Shown here piece by piece: positions 55,163-63,951 of a DNA stretch of 64,000 nt. Below the pieces are notes generated by a model. That model worked only from the letters and a program-made list of their open reading frames with translations. It made no database searches and was not told the DNA's origin. Every line of letters starts with the position of its first letter. Within the stretch, counting starts at the first letter, position 1. The position numbers were made by a program, and so were the translations under genes. This DNA comes from Rhodobacteraceae bacterium F11138 (GTDB lineage: Bacteria; Pseudomonadota; Alphaproteobacteria; Rhodobacterales; Rhodobacteraceae): the NCBI GenBank assembly GCA_016521575.1, contig JAEKDP010000001.1:248001-312000 (forward strand). Direction: 5' to 3'.

Positions 55163-56005
55163 ATGGCGGCCATGCGCAACCTTTCGGACACCGGTTTGCC
55201 CTTCATGAAGATGCATGGGCTGGGCAACGACTTTTTTGTCGTGGATGCCCGCGCGCATGAATATGCTATTGATCCGGCCCTGGCAAAAGCCATCGCGGAT
55301 CGCCATCGCGGAATCGGATTCGATCAGCTGGCGGTGATTTCCCGGGGCGCCGGTGATGCCCATTTGACGTTCTATAACGCTGACGGTTCAACCTCGGCGG
55401 CCTGCGGCAACGCCACCCGCTGTATCGCGCGATATCTGATTGCCGAAACAGGCAAGGTGCAGCTGACCCTGACCACCGACCGCGGCGAACTGGCTGCGCG
55501 GGACATGGGCGGCGGGCTGACGTCGGTCAACATGGGTGCCCCGCAGCTGGAATGGCAGGATATCCCCCTGGCGGAAGAGATGGAAACCCTGGAATTGCCG
55601 ATCGAGGGCTCGCCCACAGCAACCGGCATGGGCAATCCGCATTGTACCTTCTTCGTGCCAGACGCCGAAGCCATTCCGCTGGCGGAATTCGGTGCGCGGT
55701 ATGAACTTCATCCGCTCTATCCGGAACGCACCAATGTTCAGGTGGCGCAGATCACAGGTCCGGACCAGATCCGCATGCGCGTCTGGGAGCGCGGGGTCGG
55801 CATCACCCTGGCTTCGGGGTCGTCTTCTTGTGCGACCGCCGTGGCGGCGGCGCGGCGCGGATTGACCGGCCGGCAGGTGAGCATCCAGTTGGATGGTGGC
55901 ACATTGCAGGTCGCGTGGCAGGAGGACGGCGTCTGGATGACCGGACCCACCATGCATGTCGCTTCGGGCAGGCTGACCCCCGAATTTCTGGCCAGCATCA
56001 CATGA
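55163..56005 (+). CDS. dapF: Diaminopimelate epimerase
   Basis: 280 residues. It converts LL- to meso-diaminopimelate for lysine and peptidoglycan. Both catalytic cysteines are present: STSAACGNATRCIARY and ASGSSSCATAVAAARRG. The N-terminal hallmark is MKMHGLGNDFFVVDAR. A second ATG three codons in (55172) is an equally possible start, as neither has a strong ribosome site. It overlaps mtaB as ATGA. Confidence 0.95.
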   Translation: MAAMRNLSDTGLPFMKMHGLGNDFFVVDARAHEYAIDPALAKAIADRHRGIGFDQLAVISRGAGDAHLTFYNADGSTSAACGNATRCIARYLIAETGKVQLTLTTDRGELAARDMGGGLTSVNMGAPQLEWQDIPLAEEMETLELPIEGSPTATGMGNPHCTFFVPDAEAIPLAEFGARYELHPLYPERTNVQVAQITGPDQIRMRVWERGVGITLASGSSSCATAVAAARRGLTGRQVSIQLDGGTLQVAWQEDGVWMTGPTMHVASGRLTPEFLASIT

Positions 56006-57252
56006 GCGCGCCCAAATTCACCACATTGGGTTGCCGCCTGAACGCCTATGAAACCGAGGCGATGAAGGATCTGACCGCGCGGGCGGGGCTGGAAAACGCG
56101 GTCATCGTCAATACCTGCGCCGTCACGGCAGAAGCAGTGCGCAAGGCGCGCCAAGAGATCCGGAAACTGCGGCGGGAAAACCCCCAGGCGCAGATCATCG
56201 TCACCGGTTGTGCGGCACAGACCGAACCCAGCACGTTTGCGGCCATGGATGAGGTCAACGCGGTCATCGGCAACACCGAAAAGATGCAACCCGCCACCTG
56301 GGCCGGTCTTGCCGGCGATTTCGGAACCGAGCCGGTGCAGGTCGATGACATCATGTCCGTGACCGAAACCGCAGGGCATCTGATCGATGGGTTCGGCACC
56401 CGCAGCCGGGCCTATGTGCAGGTCCAGAACGGATGCGACCACCGCTGCACCTTCTGCATCATCCCCTATGGTCGCGGCAACTCGCGCAGCGTACCTGCCG
56501 GGGTCGTGGTGGATCAGATCAAACGGCTCGTGCAGCGCGGATACAACGAGGTCGTGCTGACCGGGGTGGATCTGACCAGCTGGGGTGCGGACCTGCCATC
56601 ACAACCCCGTCTGGGCGATCTGGTGATGCGCATTCTGCGGCTGGTGCCGGATCTGCCGCGCCTGCGGATCAGCAGCATTGACAGCATCGAGGTAGACGAG
56701 AACCTGATGCAGGCCATCGCCACCGAGCCCCGATTGATGCCACATCTGCATCTGTCGCTGCAACATGGCGACGATTTGATCCTGAAGAGAATGAAGCGGC
56801 GGCACCTGCGCGACGATGCCATCCGTTTTGCCGAAACCGCCCGTTCACTGCGCCCCGACATGACCTTCGGCGCGGATATCATCGCCGGTTTTCCGACCGA
56901 AACGGACGATCATTTCGAGAATTCGCTCAAGCTGATTCGGGATTGCGACCTGACCTGGCTGCACGTTTTTCCCTATTCCCGGCGGGCGGACACCCCTGCC
57001 GCACGCATCCCCGCCCAGGTCGATGGCAAAATCATCAAGACCCGCGCCGCCCGCCTGAGGGCCGCCGGGAAGCAGCAGGTCGCGCGCCACCTTTCCGCGC
57101 AGGTCGGGCAGACCCACCACATCCTGATGGAAAACCCGCACATGGGCCGGACCGAACAATTCGCCGAGGTCACCTTTGGCAAACCCCAGCCCGAAGGTCG
57201 GATCGTCACCGCAGCAATTTCCGGGGTTTCCGGAAACCAGCTGCAAGCCTGA
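56002..57252 (+). CDS. mtaB: tRNA t6A37 methylthiotransferase MtaB
   Basis: 416 residues from the ATG overlapping the dapF stop. UPF0004 N-terminal domain (FTTLGCRLNAYETEAM, with Cys also in VNTCAVTAEA and TGCAAQTEP), then the radical SAM site CDHRCTFCIIPYGRG (C-x3-C-x2-C), and a C-terminal TRAM-like part. It adds a methylthio group to t6A37 in tRNAs reading ANN codons. The dapF-mtaB pair is common in alphaproteobacteria. Confidence 0.94.
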   Translation: MSAPKFTTLGCRLNAYETEAMKDLTARAGLENAVIVNTCAVTAEAVRKARQEIRKLRRENPQAQIIVTGCAAQTEPSTFAAMDEVNAVIGNTEKMQPATWAGLAGDFGTEPVQVDDIMSVTETAGHLIDGFGTRSRAYVQVQNGCDHRCTFCIIPYGRGNSRSVPAGVVVDQIKRLVQRGYNEVVLTGVDLTSWGADLPSQPRLGDLVMRILRLVPDLPRLRISSIDSIEVDENLMQAIATEPRLMPHLHLSLQHGDDLILKRMKRRHLRDDAIRFAETARSLRPDMTFGADIIAGFPTETDDHFENSLKLIRDCDLTWLHVFPYSRRADTPAARIPAQVDGKIIKTRAARLRAAGKQQVARHLSAQVGQTHHILMENPHMGRTEQFAEVTFGKPQPEGRIVTAAISGVSGNQLQA

Positions 57253-57438
57253 GCGCCACCCGCAAGCCACATGCGCAACAATGGGATTGCCGACAGCGGG
57301 GTCGCGCAAACGAAAACCCCCGCGCCGCAGGGTGACGCATTCCGGGATTTGTAGATCACCGCTTTGGAACTTGAACGACTTCGGACGATCCCGGCCCGAG
57401 GTATTGCCGTGGCTCGAACCAGTTGTATTAAACCCGAT

Positions 57439-58252
57439 GGTGATGTCACGTTAACCGCTGTTCGATTGCTCTTGCCTGGAATAGGACGTAGACGGCGCCG
57501 ATGAATTCATCGCCTATCAGCTACAAGCGTCACCGATTTCCCCCTCAGATCATCGCCCATGCAGTGTGTTATGCGTTCGTTTCAATCCAAGCCTGCGCGA
57601 AGTTGAAGAGATGCTGCTGCAGCGTGGGATCGGCACGTCTTACGAGACTGTCCAGCGTTGGGTCATAAAGTTCAAGCCGTAGATCGCTCGCAAATTGCGA
57701 CAGCGACAAGACCGTCCCGGCGATGTCTGGCATCTGGCTGAGGTTGTCGTGAGAATTTCTGGTCGCAAGCATTGGCTTTGGCGCGCGGTCGATCAACATG
57801 GTGTTGTGCTGGACGAAATACTCCAACCGAAACGGGATAAAGGCGCAGCAAAACGGCTGTTGCGCCGCCTGACTAAGCGTCTTGGTTTTGTTCCCAAGCG
57901 GATCATCACGGACAAACTGCGCTCATATGGCGCTGCCAAGCGAGAGGTCGCGCCGGGGTTGGATCATTGGTCGCACAAGGGCCTCAACAACCGCGCCGAA
58001 AATAGCCGTCTACCGTTTCGAAAGCGAGAACGGACGATGCAAGGCCATCGGTCTCCGGGCGGGTTGCAAGGGTTTGTGGCTATCTGTTCAGCCGTTCGGA
58101 ATTGCTTCAGTGTTCCAACTCGCCGTCGCTTCGCCTTGAAAATCAGATATCACCGTCTCGAAGCGTTTGACGCCTGGATTGCCGCCACTGGAGCAACTTG
58201 AAATCTGAACATCAGCGTTTCTTGGTGGGTTCAAAGTTAATGTGACAACACC
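57439..58252 (+). mobile_element. Dead IS6-family-like insertion sequence
   Basis: 814 bases bounded by imperfect terminal repeats, GGTGATGTCACGTTAAC on the left (57439-57455) and the reverse complement GGTGTTGTCACATTAAC on the right (58236-58252), 15 of 17 bases matching. The transposase inside is broken. The adjacent 8-base flanks differ, so no target duplication remains. It separates mtaB from the RpiR-led catabolic cluster. Confidence 0.82.
57501..58201 (+). pseudogene. IS6-family transposase, frameshifted and with a stop codon
   Basis: The start MNSSPISYKRHRFPPQIIAH is in one frame; LREVEEMLLQRGIGTSYETV follows in another, showing an indel near 57570. A TAG at 57680-57682 interrupts KFKP-IARKLRQRQ. 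The IS6 catalytic motif normally WHLDE reads WHLAE, so the first catalytic Asp is lost too. The later ITDKLRSYGAA and NNRAENSR blocks keep the second Asp and the Glu. Inactive by three independent changes. Confidence 0.88.
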
Positions 58253-58292
58253 GTTCACCCCCTCTGGTTAATTTCAAACGAACTGCGGCTGT

Positions 58293-59183
58293 CTATTCGA
58301 ACTCACCCAACTCTGAATGCAGCGCTTCCATCCGTTCCATATAGGTGCGGCTCGCCTTGCCAAGTTTGCGATAACTTTCGTAGGCGAGCAGGCGCAAGAC
58401 CGCTTGAACACCCGAATAGCTGTCGAAGATATGGGGCGTTTCCACCGGACATGTAATAATCCAACGTGCATATGCGGGAATGACACGGGCCGATGAGTCG
58501 GTGACTAGAAGAATTGGGACCTCGCGATCATGCATCAATTTCATATATTGTTTCAAAAGGCCCACAATACGCCGTAGACCAATGATCACGATGACATCTT
58601 CCGATCCTAAGTCTGATGTGCGTTCTGCTACTGTTTCGCCCGGTCCTGGCACGATCCGCGTGGCGCCCCGAAAATGCAGGAACTGAGTCCGGGCATAACT
58701 GGCCAAGAAATAGCTATTGCGGAACCCCATGAATACCAAGTTGCGCGCACCCACCAGCGCGTCGGTGATCTCGTTCATTTCGTCCGGTTTCAGCCCATTG
58801 AGTGCTTCGGTAAGATTGCGCACCTCTGCTTCGGCGAAACGGGACAGGAATGTATCATTCTCGACCTCGCCCTGATGGGGAGCAGCGGCAGATTGAAACA
58901 GCGGTGCGCCCCAGTTTCGCGCGTCTCTTGCTGCAATTCGCATTTCTTCGTAGTTGCCAAAGCCGGCCCGGCGCACAAAGCGCGTGATGGTGGCATTGGA
59001 CACTCCGGCAAGTCGCGCCAGCTCGGACGCCGCATAGACAGAAAGCTCTCCCGGCGATTCGAGGACAAGGTCCGCTACCTGTTTTTCCTGGGCACTGAAC
59101 TTGTCATACACCTTGTGAATGGCAGTGACTATTGACCCTTGGGGTCGGATATTTTTGTCATCCTTTTCAGGGGCCTGCGCCAA
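58293..59183 (-). CDS. RpiR/MurR-family regulator of the diaminopropionate cluster
   Basis: 296 residues from a TTG at 59183, chosen for AAGGAAG four bases upstream; the frame also opens at an ATG at 59261 without a ribosome site. N-terminal HTH_6 (ELARLAGVSNATITRFVRRA, about 55-75) and a C-terminal SIS domain (ARNLVFMGFRNSYFLASYAR to GLRRIVGLLKQYMKLMHDRE). SIS domains usually bind phosphosugars, but RpiR relatives also regulate amino-acid catabolism. Divergent from the lyase gene, with repeats between. Confidence 0.88.
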   Translation of the reverse strand: MAQAPEKDDKNIRPQGSIVTAIHKVYDKFSAQEKQVADLVLESPGELSVYAASELARLAGVSNATITRFVRRAGFGNYEEMRIAARDARNWGAPLFQSAAAPHQGEVENDTFLSRFAEAEVRNLTEALNGLKPDEMNEITDALVGARNLVFMGFRNSYFLASYARTQFLHFRGATRIVPGPGETVAERTSDLGSEDVIVIIGLRRIVGLLKQYMKLMHDREVPILLVTDSSARVIPAYARWIITCPVETPHIFDSYSGVQAVLRLLAYESYRKLGKASRTYMERMEALHSELGEFE

Positions 59184-59267
59184 TTTTCTTCCTTTCTCAG
59201 AATACGGGAATGAAAAATTATTTTCGTTGAAGTTGACATACAGAAAACTACGTATCAACATGATAAT

Positions 59268-59301
59268 TGATTTTCAAACGAGTGAAATCTGATTTTCAAA
59301 C
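59268..59301. promoter_or_regulatory. 12-bp direct repeat, likely RpiR operator
   Basis: TGATTTTCAAAC occurs at 59268-59279 and again at 59290-59301, 22 bases apart, two helical turns. A TGAAA word in between gives inverted TTTCA/TGAAA pairs, and a further GAAAA/TTTTC pair lies near 59211-59225. The repeats lie in the divergent spacer of the RpiR regulator and the lyase gene. Confidence 0.5.
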
Positions 59302-59429
59302 CGGAGAGGGTGACGTAACCATGCCATCGGGATCTGCTGTTTGGTTTATACCTCACACGGCCGCAGCGGCAGCGATGAAGCTCGCGCCCTGTCGATCGAG
59401 ATACTTCAAATAGCAAGAGGACGAGCACC

Positions 59430-60665
59430 ATGCGCATAAAAAATAATCTTGGCCAGGGCTGCGAGAACGAGCTGTTGATCAACGATCTGGCTGATCGTGA
59501 CGCAGCCTACGGGCAGGAGCAATCAGCCGTGTTAAATGACGCTGCCTTTGCACAGGCCCTGGAGACCATCACCGCCTGGCCCGGCTATGGGGCGACGCAG
59601 TTGGTCTCCTTGCCAGCATTGGCCAGACAGGCGCGTGTCACCAGCGTTCACTACAAGGATGAAGGCCGGCGTTTTGGGCTCGGTAGCTTCAAAGCGCTCG
59701 GGGGGGCGTATGCCGTGTCACAATTGTTGCGCCGCGAAGTGGCTCGGATCAAGTCTCTTCCTCTGCCGCCAATCAGGGAAATTCTGGACCGCAAACATGC
59801 AGATGTCATCGAGGGAACCACTGTTTGTTGCGCTACAGATGGCAATCATGGGAAATCGGTTGCCTGGGGGGCCCGGACCTTCGGCTGCAAATGTGTGATC
59901 TTCATTCATGAAACCGTCAGCGAAGGCCGCAAGCAAGCGATCGAAGCCTATGGCGCGCAGGTGATCCGTACCAAAGGCAACTATGACGAAAGCGTGCGTG
60001 AAGCGCAGGAAACCGCCACGCGTGAAGGATGGTTTGTAGTCTCTGATACGTCCTATCCGGGATATACCGAAGTGCCAAAGGATGTGATGCAGGGCTACGA
60101 GATCATGGCGGCCGAGGCCTGTGACGCGCTGGATGTGCCGCCGACCCATATCTTTCTGCAAACCGGAGTAGGGGGTATGGCTGCTGCTGTCGCAGCGCAT
60201 TTCAAACGCCGGTATGCGAGCGATAGACCGATGGTCGTTTTGGCCGATCCGGATAAATCTGCCTGTTGGCTCGAAAGTATCCGCCTGGGTGCACCAACCT
60301 CAGTGCATGGCGATCTTGATACGCTGATGGCGGGGCTTGCTTGTGGTGAGATCAGCCTTATTGCCTGGGACATCCTGCGGGAAACCGCTGATGCGGTTGT
60401 TTCGGTCGCTGATGAGGACGCGGTGGCACTGATGCGGCGCCTGGCCGATCCGGAAACGGGGGATCCCCTGATCGTCGCCGGTGAATCCGCCGTGGCAGGG
60501 CTGGCGGCGTTGCTGGGCTGCGCCGGGAACGATGAGGCGCGCAGAAAGCTCGGGCTTGATGAAAACGCGCGCATTCTGGTTTTTGGCACAGAAGGTGATA
60601 CCGATCCAGTGCTGTATAAGAAACTGGTTGGTTGCGAGGGCGATGCGGTGCGAGGTGCGGCATGA
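59430..60665 (+). CDS. dpaL: Diaminopropionate ammonia-lyase
   Basis: 411 residues, the usual length of DpaL/YgeX. Fold-type II PLP enzyme with the PLP-Lys in RRFGLGSFKALGGAYAV (about residue 78), the segment ATDGNHGKSVAWGARTFG and the Gly-rich loop LQTGVGGMAAAVAAHF. It splits 2,3-diaminopropionate to pyruvate and two ammonia. GAGGA precedes the ATG. Head of a unit with two N-carbamoyl hydrolases; stop overlaps the next start as ATGA. Confidence 0.93.
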   Translation: MRIKNNLGQGCENELLINDLADRDAAYGQEQSAVLNDAAFAQALETITAWPGYGATQLVSLPALARQARVTSVHYKDEGRRFGLGSFKALGGAYAVSQLLRREVARIKSLPLPPIREILDRKHADVIEGTTVCCATDGNHGKSVAWGARTFGCKCVIFIHETVSEGRKQAIEAYGAQVIRTKGNYDESVREAQETATREGWFVVSDTSYPGYTEVPKDVMQGYEIMAAEACDALDVPPTHIFLQTGVGGMAAAVAAHFKRRYASDRPMVVLADPDKSACWLESIRLGAPTSVHGDLDTLMAGLACGEISLIAWDILRETADAVVSVADEDAVALMRRLADPETGDPLIVAGESAVAGLAALLGCAGNDEARRKLGLDENARILVFGTEGDTDPVLYKKLVGCEGDAVRGAA

Positions 60666-61894
60666 TTGTCCAGATCAACCTTGACCGCCTCATGAGCCGG
60701 ATCATGGAATTGGGCAAGATCGGCGCTCTCGAAAAGGGCGGCGTTAAGCGGCTAGCGCTTACTGACGAAGACCGCATGGGCCGAGATCTTGTTTGTCGCT
60801 GGATGGCCGAAGCCGGCCTGACGGTGACGACCGACTTGATTGGCAACACCTGGGGGATCCGTGAAGGACGGGAAGATGATGCACCTGTCATAATGGGGTC
60901 CCATATCGACAGCGTGGCCACCGGTGGGCTTTATGACGGAGTGCTTGGTGTGTTGGCGGGGCTTGAGGTCATCGAGTCGCTGAATGATGCGGGCATTCCG
61001 ACCAAGCGTCCTGTCGGAATGGCCTTTTTCACCAACGAAGAAGGCGCACGATTTGCTCCGGACATGATGGGGTCGGGGGTCGCTCAGAAAGCGCTTGATC
61101 TCGACGAAATGCTGGCGGTGACCGGCATTGACGGCACGACCGTGCGCGAGGAGCTGAATCGGATCGGGTATGCCGGCACGGCGCCGGTGATGGCCCTTCG
61201 GCCGCATTGCTTTCTAGAACTTCACGTTGAACAGGGGCCGGTTCTGGAAAACGAGAACGTGGCAATTGGAGCGGTCACGGGGGTGCAAGGTATCTCTTGG
61301 ACCGAGTATGTGGTCGAGGGTCGGTCAAGCCATGCGGGAACAACTCCCATGACGATGCGCCGGGATGCGGGAGTCGTTGCCGCGCGCATTGCTGCCGAGG
61401 CCCGAGCCATTGCTGATGACTTTGGTGCACCGCAGGTAGCGACAGTAGGCATGTTCGAGTTGTCGCCGGGCCTTGTGAATGTTGTTCCCGAAAGGGCCAT
61501 GTTGACGGTGGATCTGCGGAACACCGACGATGCCCTGTTGCTTGATGCAGAAACGCGGCTGAATGCTTTCGCCGAGACAGTGGCTGCGGCTGAGGATTGT
61601 ACGCTCAGACGACGCAGTCTTGCGCGCTTTGCGCCCGTTGAATTCGATCAGGACCTGGTAGCGGCAGTTGAGGAACAGGCAAGTGCGCTTGGTCATACCG
61701 TACGACGGATGCCATCGGGGGCAGGGCATGACGCACAGATGTTCGCGCCAAACTGTCCGACAGCGATGATTTTTGTCCCGTCTCGCGACGGGCTGAGCCA
61801 CAACATCCATGAATTCACCGCACCCGAACAGATCGGAGCCGGCGTTGATGTCTTGATGCAGGTTGTTTTGAACGAGGCTGGCACCAGCCGGTAA
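60662..61894 (+). CDS. N-carbamoyl-L-amino-acid hydrolase/allantoate amidohydrolase-type M20 enzyme
   Basis: 410 residues from the ATG overlapping the dpaL stop. Zinc-site motifs of the HyuC/AllC group: MGSHIDSVATGGLYDGVLGV (His and bridging Asp), FFTNEEGARFAPDMMGSG and LELHVEQGPVLE. The dimerisation domain has SSHAGTTPMTMRRDAG. Members remove carbamoyl groups from N-carbamoyl-L-amino acids, allantoate or ureidoglycolate. Beside dpaL, a carbamoyl-diaminopropionate substrate is plausible; E. coli pairs ygeX with the M20 gene ygeY in a similar way. Confidence 0.87.
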   Translation: MIVQINLDRLMSRIMELGKIGALEKGGVKRLALTDEDRMGRDLVCRWMAEAGLTVTTDLIGNTWGIREGREDDAPVIMGSHIDSVATGGLYDGVLGVLAGLEVIESLNDAGIPTKRPVGMAFFTNEEGARFAPDMMGSGVAQKALDLDEMLAVTGIDGTTVREELNRIGYAGTAPVMALRPHCFLELHVEQGPVLENENVAIGAVTGVQGISWTEYVVEGRSSHAGTTPMTMRRDAGVVAARIAAEARAIADDFGAPQVATVGMFELSPGLVNVVPERAMLTVDLRNTDDALLLDAETRLNAFAETVAAAEDCTLRRRSLARFAPVEFDQDLVAAVEEQASALGHTVRRMPSGAGHDAQMFAPNCPTAMIFVPSRDGLSHNIHEFTAPEQIGAGVDVLMQVVLNEAGTSR

Positions 61895-61906
61895 GGAGTA
61901 AGTTAA

Positions 61907-62830
61907 ATGAAACGCAGGTTTATTGCCGCAGCGGCCCAACTCGGCCCGATCGCTAGGGACGAACCCCGCAGTTCAGCAGTTGCCCGGATGGTTGCCTTGA
62001 TGCGCGAAGCGCACGGGCGCGGCGCCGAGGTGGTGGTCTTTCCCGAACTGGCACTGACCACGTTCTTTTCACGTTGGTATACCGAGGATGATGCTGAAAT
62101 CGACTCCTGGTTTGAAACCGAAATGCCCAATGACGAAGTTCAGCCCTTGTTTGACGCTGCGCGTGACTTGGGGATCGGATTTTATCTAGGCTATGCGGAA
62201 CTGACGACGGAAGATGGCCGAAAACGCCGGTTCAACACGTCGATCATTGTCGACAGTACCGGCAAGATCGTTGGAAAATATCGCAAAATTCATCTACCCG
62301 GGCACCGGGACAACGAACCGTGGCGCGCATTCCAGCACTTGGAGAAACGCTATTTCGAACATGGCAATATGGGCTTTCCTGTGTTCGAAGCATTCGGTGG
62401 CAGGATGGGGATGTGCCTGTGCAATGACCGTCGCTGGCCTGAAACCTTTCGTGTGTTGGGGTTGCGCGGCGCCGAAATGGTGATGTTGGGCTACAACACG
62501 CCACTGCATTATCCGCCAGCCCCGGAACATGACCACCTGCAGTATTTTCACAACCACCTTTGCATGCAGGGCAGCGCCTACGCCAACGGGATATGGGTGA
62601 TCGGAACGGCAAAGGCTGGCAGGGAAGAAGGCTGTGACCTGATTGGTGGTAGCTGCATCATTGCCCCTACGGGTGAAATCGTGGCCCAGGCTCAGGGTGT
62701 GGGCGACGAAGTCATCACCGCAGAAGTGGATTTGGACCGCTGTCGCGAACTCCGAGACAATGTCTTCAATTTTTCCCTGCACCGTGAACCTGAAGATTAC
62801 AGCCCGATCTGTGCGTCCAAAGACCGGTGA
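61907..62830 (+). CDS. N-carbamoyl-D-amino-acid hydrolase (nitrilase superfamily)
   Basis: 307 residues, the length of Agrobacterium D-carbamoylases, which it resembles throughout as I recall them (VVFPELALTTFFSRW, RRFNTSIIVDSTGKIVGKYR, NDRRWPETFRVLGLRGAEMV). The catalytic triad is Glu in FPELA (about 46), Lys in YRKIHLPG (about 127) and Cys in MCLCNDRRW (about 172). It releases CO2, NH3 and a D-amino acid from a carbamoyl D-amino acid. GGAG precedes the start, 12 bases after the M20 gene. Confidence 0.92.
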   Translation: MKRRFIAAAAQLGPIARDEPRSSAVARMVALMREAHGRGAEVVVFPELALTTFFSRWYTEDDAEIDSWFETEMPNDEVQPLFDAARDLGIGFYLGYAELTTEDGRKRRFNTSIIVDSTGKIVGKYRKIHLPGHRDNEPWRAFQHLEKRYFEHGNMGFPVFEAFGGRMGMCLCNDRRWPETFRVLGLRGAEMVMLGYNTPLHYPPAPEHDHLQYFHNHLCMQGSAYANGIWVIGTAKAGREEGCDLIGGSCIIAPTGEIVAQAQGVGDEVITAEVDLDRCRELRDNVFNFSLHREPEDYSPICASKDR

Positions 62831-62870
62831 TGGAACGCCATTCAATTACAAGCCAACGGAGGAGAATAAA

Positions 62871-63950
62871 ATGAAAAATCGGATGACCCGTCGAAGTCTG
62901 CTGCAGACGCTCTGCGGGGCGACTGCGCTTGGATCCTTGGGCGCAATGCCATCGCTCGCAGGATCAAATGAATTCGTCTGGATGACGTGGGAAAACTTGG
63001 CCAAGGATGACTATCTGGCCAAACTTCTAGCCGCTTCACCGATCGACCTTCGCAAGAACTTTATCGGCACGGATGACGAACAATTCGCTAAACTCCGAGC
63101 CGGGGGGGCCTCATCGGTCGATTTGATCACGCCGGGGTTGGACAAGGTGGAATTCTATGTCGAATCCGGGCTGCTTCAGCCAGTCGATCTGGATCGCGTG
63201 CCAAATGCCGCCGCACTTTATGACACGTTCCGCAATACGCCGCTCGGCAAGAAGAACGGTGAAACCTATGGCGTTCCCTTCTATTGGGGCATCAACCCCA
63301 TTGTTTACCGTGCCGACCTGATGGACGGAGAACCCGATTGGTCGGTGTTCTTTGAAGGCGACAAGCATGCCGGGAAACTGGCTATGCGTGATTACGCCTT
63401 GGAGGGCATCATGATCGCGGCGATGTACCTGGGTATTCCACAGGACAGGATGTTCCACATGGATGACGCCGAATTGGGCGAAGTGAAGAAGGCCCTTATC
63501 GCGCAGAAGAAAAAGCTTCGCACCTATTGGAACTCGATTAGTGATCTGACCAACCTGTTTGCTTCTGGCGAAGTGGTCTGTGCCTTTTCCTGGGTGCCCC
63601 CCTATCACGAGTTGCGTGCGCGCGGCCTTGAAATGGGCATGGCGCTACCTGAGGCCGGGGTTATCGGCTGGTGTGATACAGTTGCCGTTCCTGCCGGTGT
63701 CGAAGGGCAGAAGCTGGAGGTCGCACATGATCTGATCAACTACCTGCTGGGCCCGGTATACGGCGAAAAACTGGCTTATGGTGGCCCCTATGCCACGAGC
63801 ACGTCACTCATTCGCGATCAGTTGCCGCTTGACCAGCAAGAAAAAATCTTCGTCAAGGATTTGTCGATCATGGATACTTTCGTCTGGAAGCAAAACCCAC
63901 CACGATACAACGAATGGGTGGCGCTTTGGAATGAAGTAAAGGCCAGCTGA
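62871..63950 (+). CDS. PotD-like extracellular solute-binding protein of an ABC importer
   Basis: 359 residues from the ATG at 62871 with GGAGGAG upstream; the longer open frame runs back into the hydrolase gene. Twin-arginine-like signal peptide (TRRSLLQTLCGATALGSLGA, about 5-32). The mature protein has the family 1/polyamine-type layout (LITPGLDKVEFYVESGLLQP, VPFYWGINPIVYRADL, and SGEVVCAFSWVPPYHELRAR). It should bind the substrate fed to the preceding enzymes; cationic or ureido amino acids fit the family range. Confidence 0.85.
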   Translation: MKNRMTRRSLLQTLCGATALGSLGAMPSLAGSNEFVWMTWENLAKDDYLAKLLAASPIDLRKNFIGTDDEQFAKLRAGGASSVDLITPGLDKVEFYVESGLLQPVDLDRVPNAAALYDTFRNTPLGKKNGETYGVPFYWGINPIVYRADLMDGEPDWSVFFEGDKHAGKLAMRDYALEGIMIAAMYLGIPQDRMFHMDDAELGEVKKALIAQKKKLRTYWNSISDLTNLFASGEVVCAFSWVPPYHELRARGLEMGMALPEAGVIGWCDTVAVPAGVEGQKLEVAHDLINYLLGPVYGEKLAYGGPYATSTSLIRDQLPLDQQEKIFVKDLSIMDTFVWKQNPPRYNEWVALWNEVKAS

Positions 63951-63951
63951 G

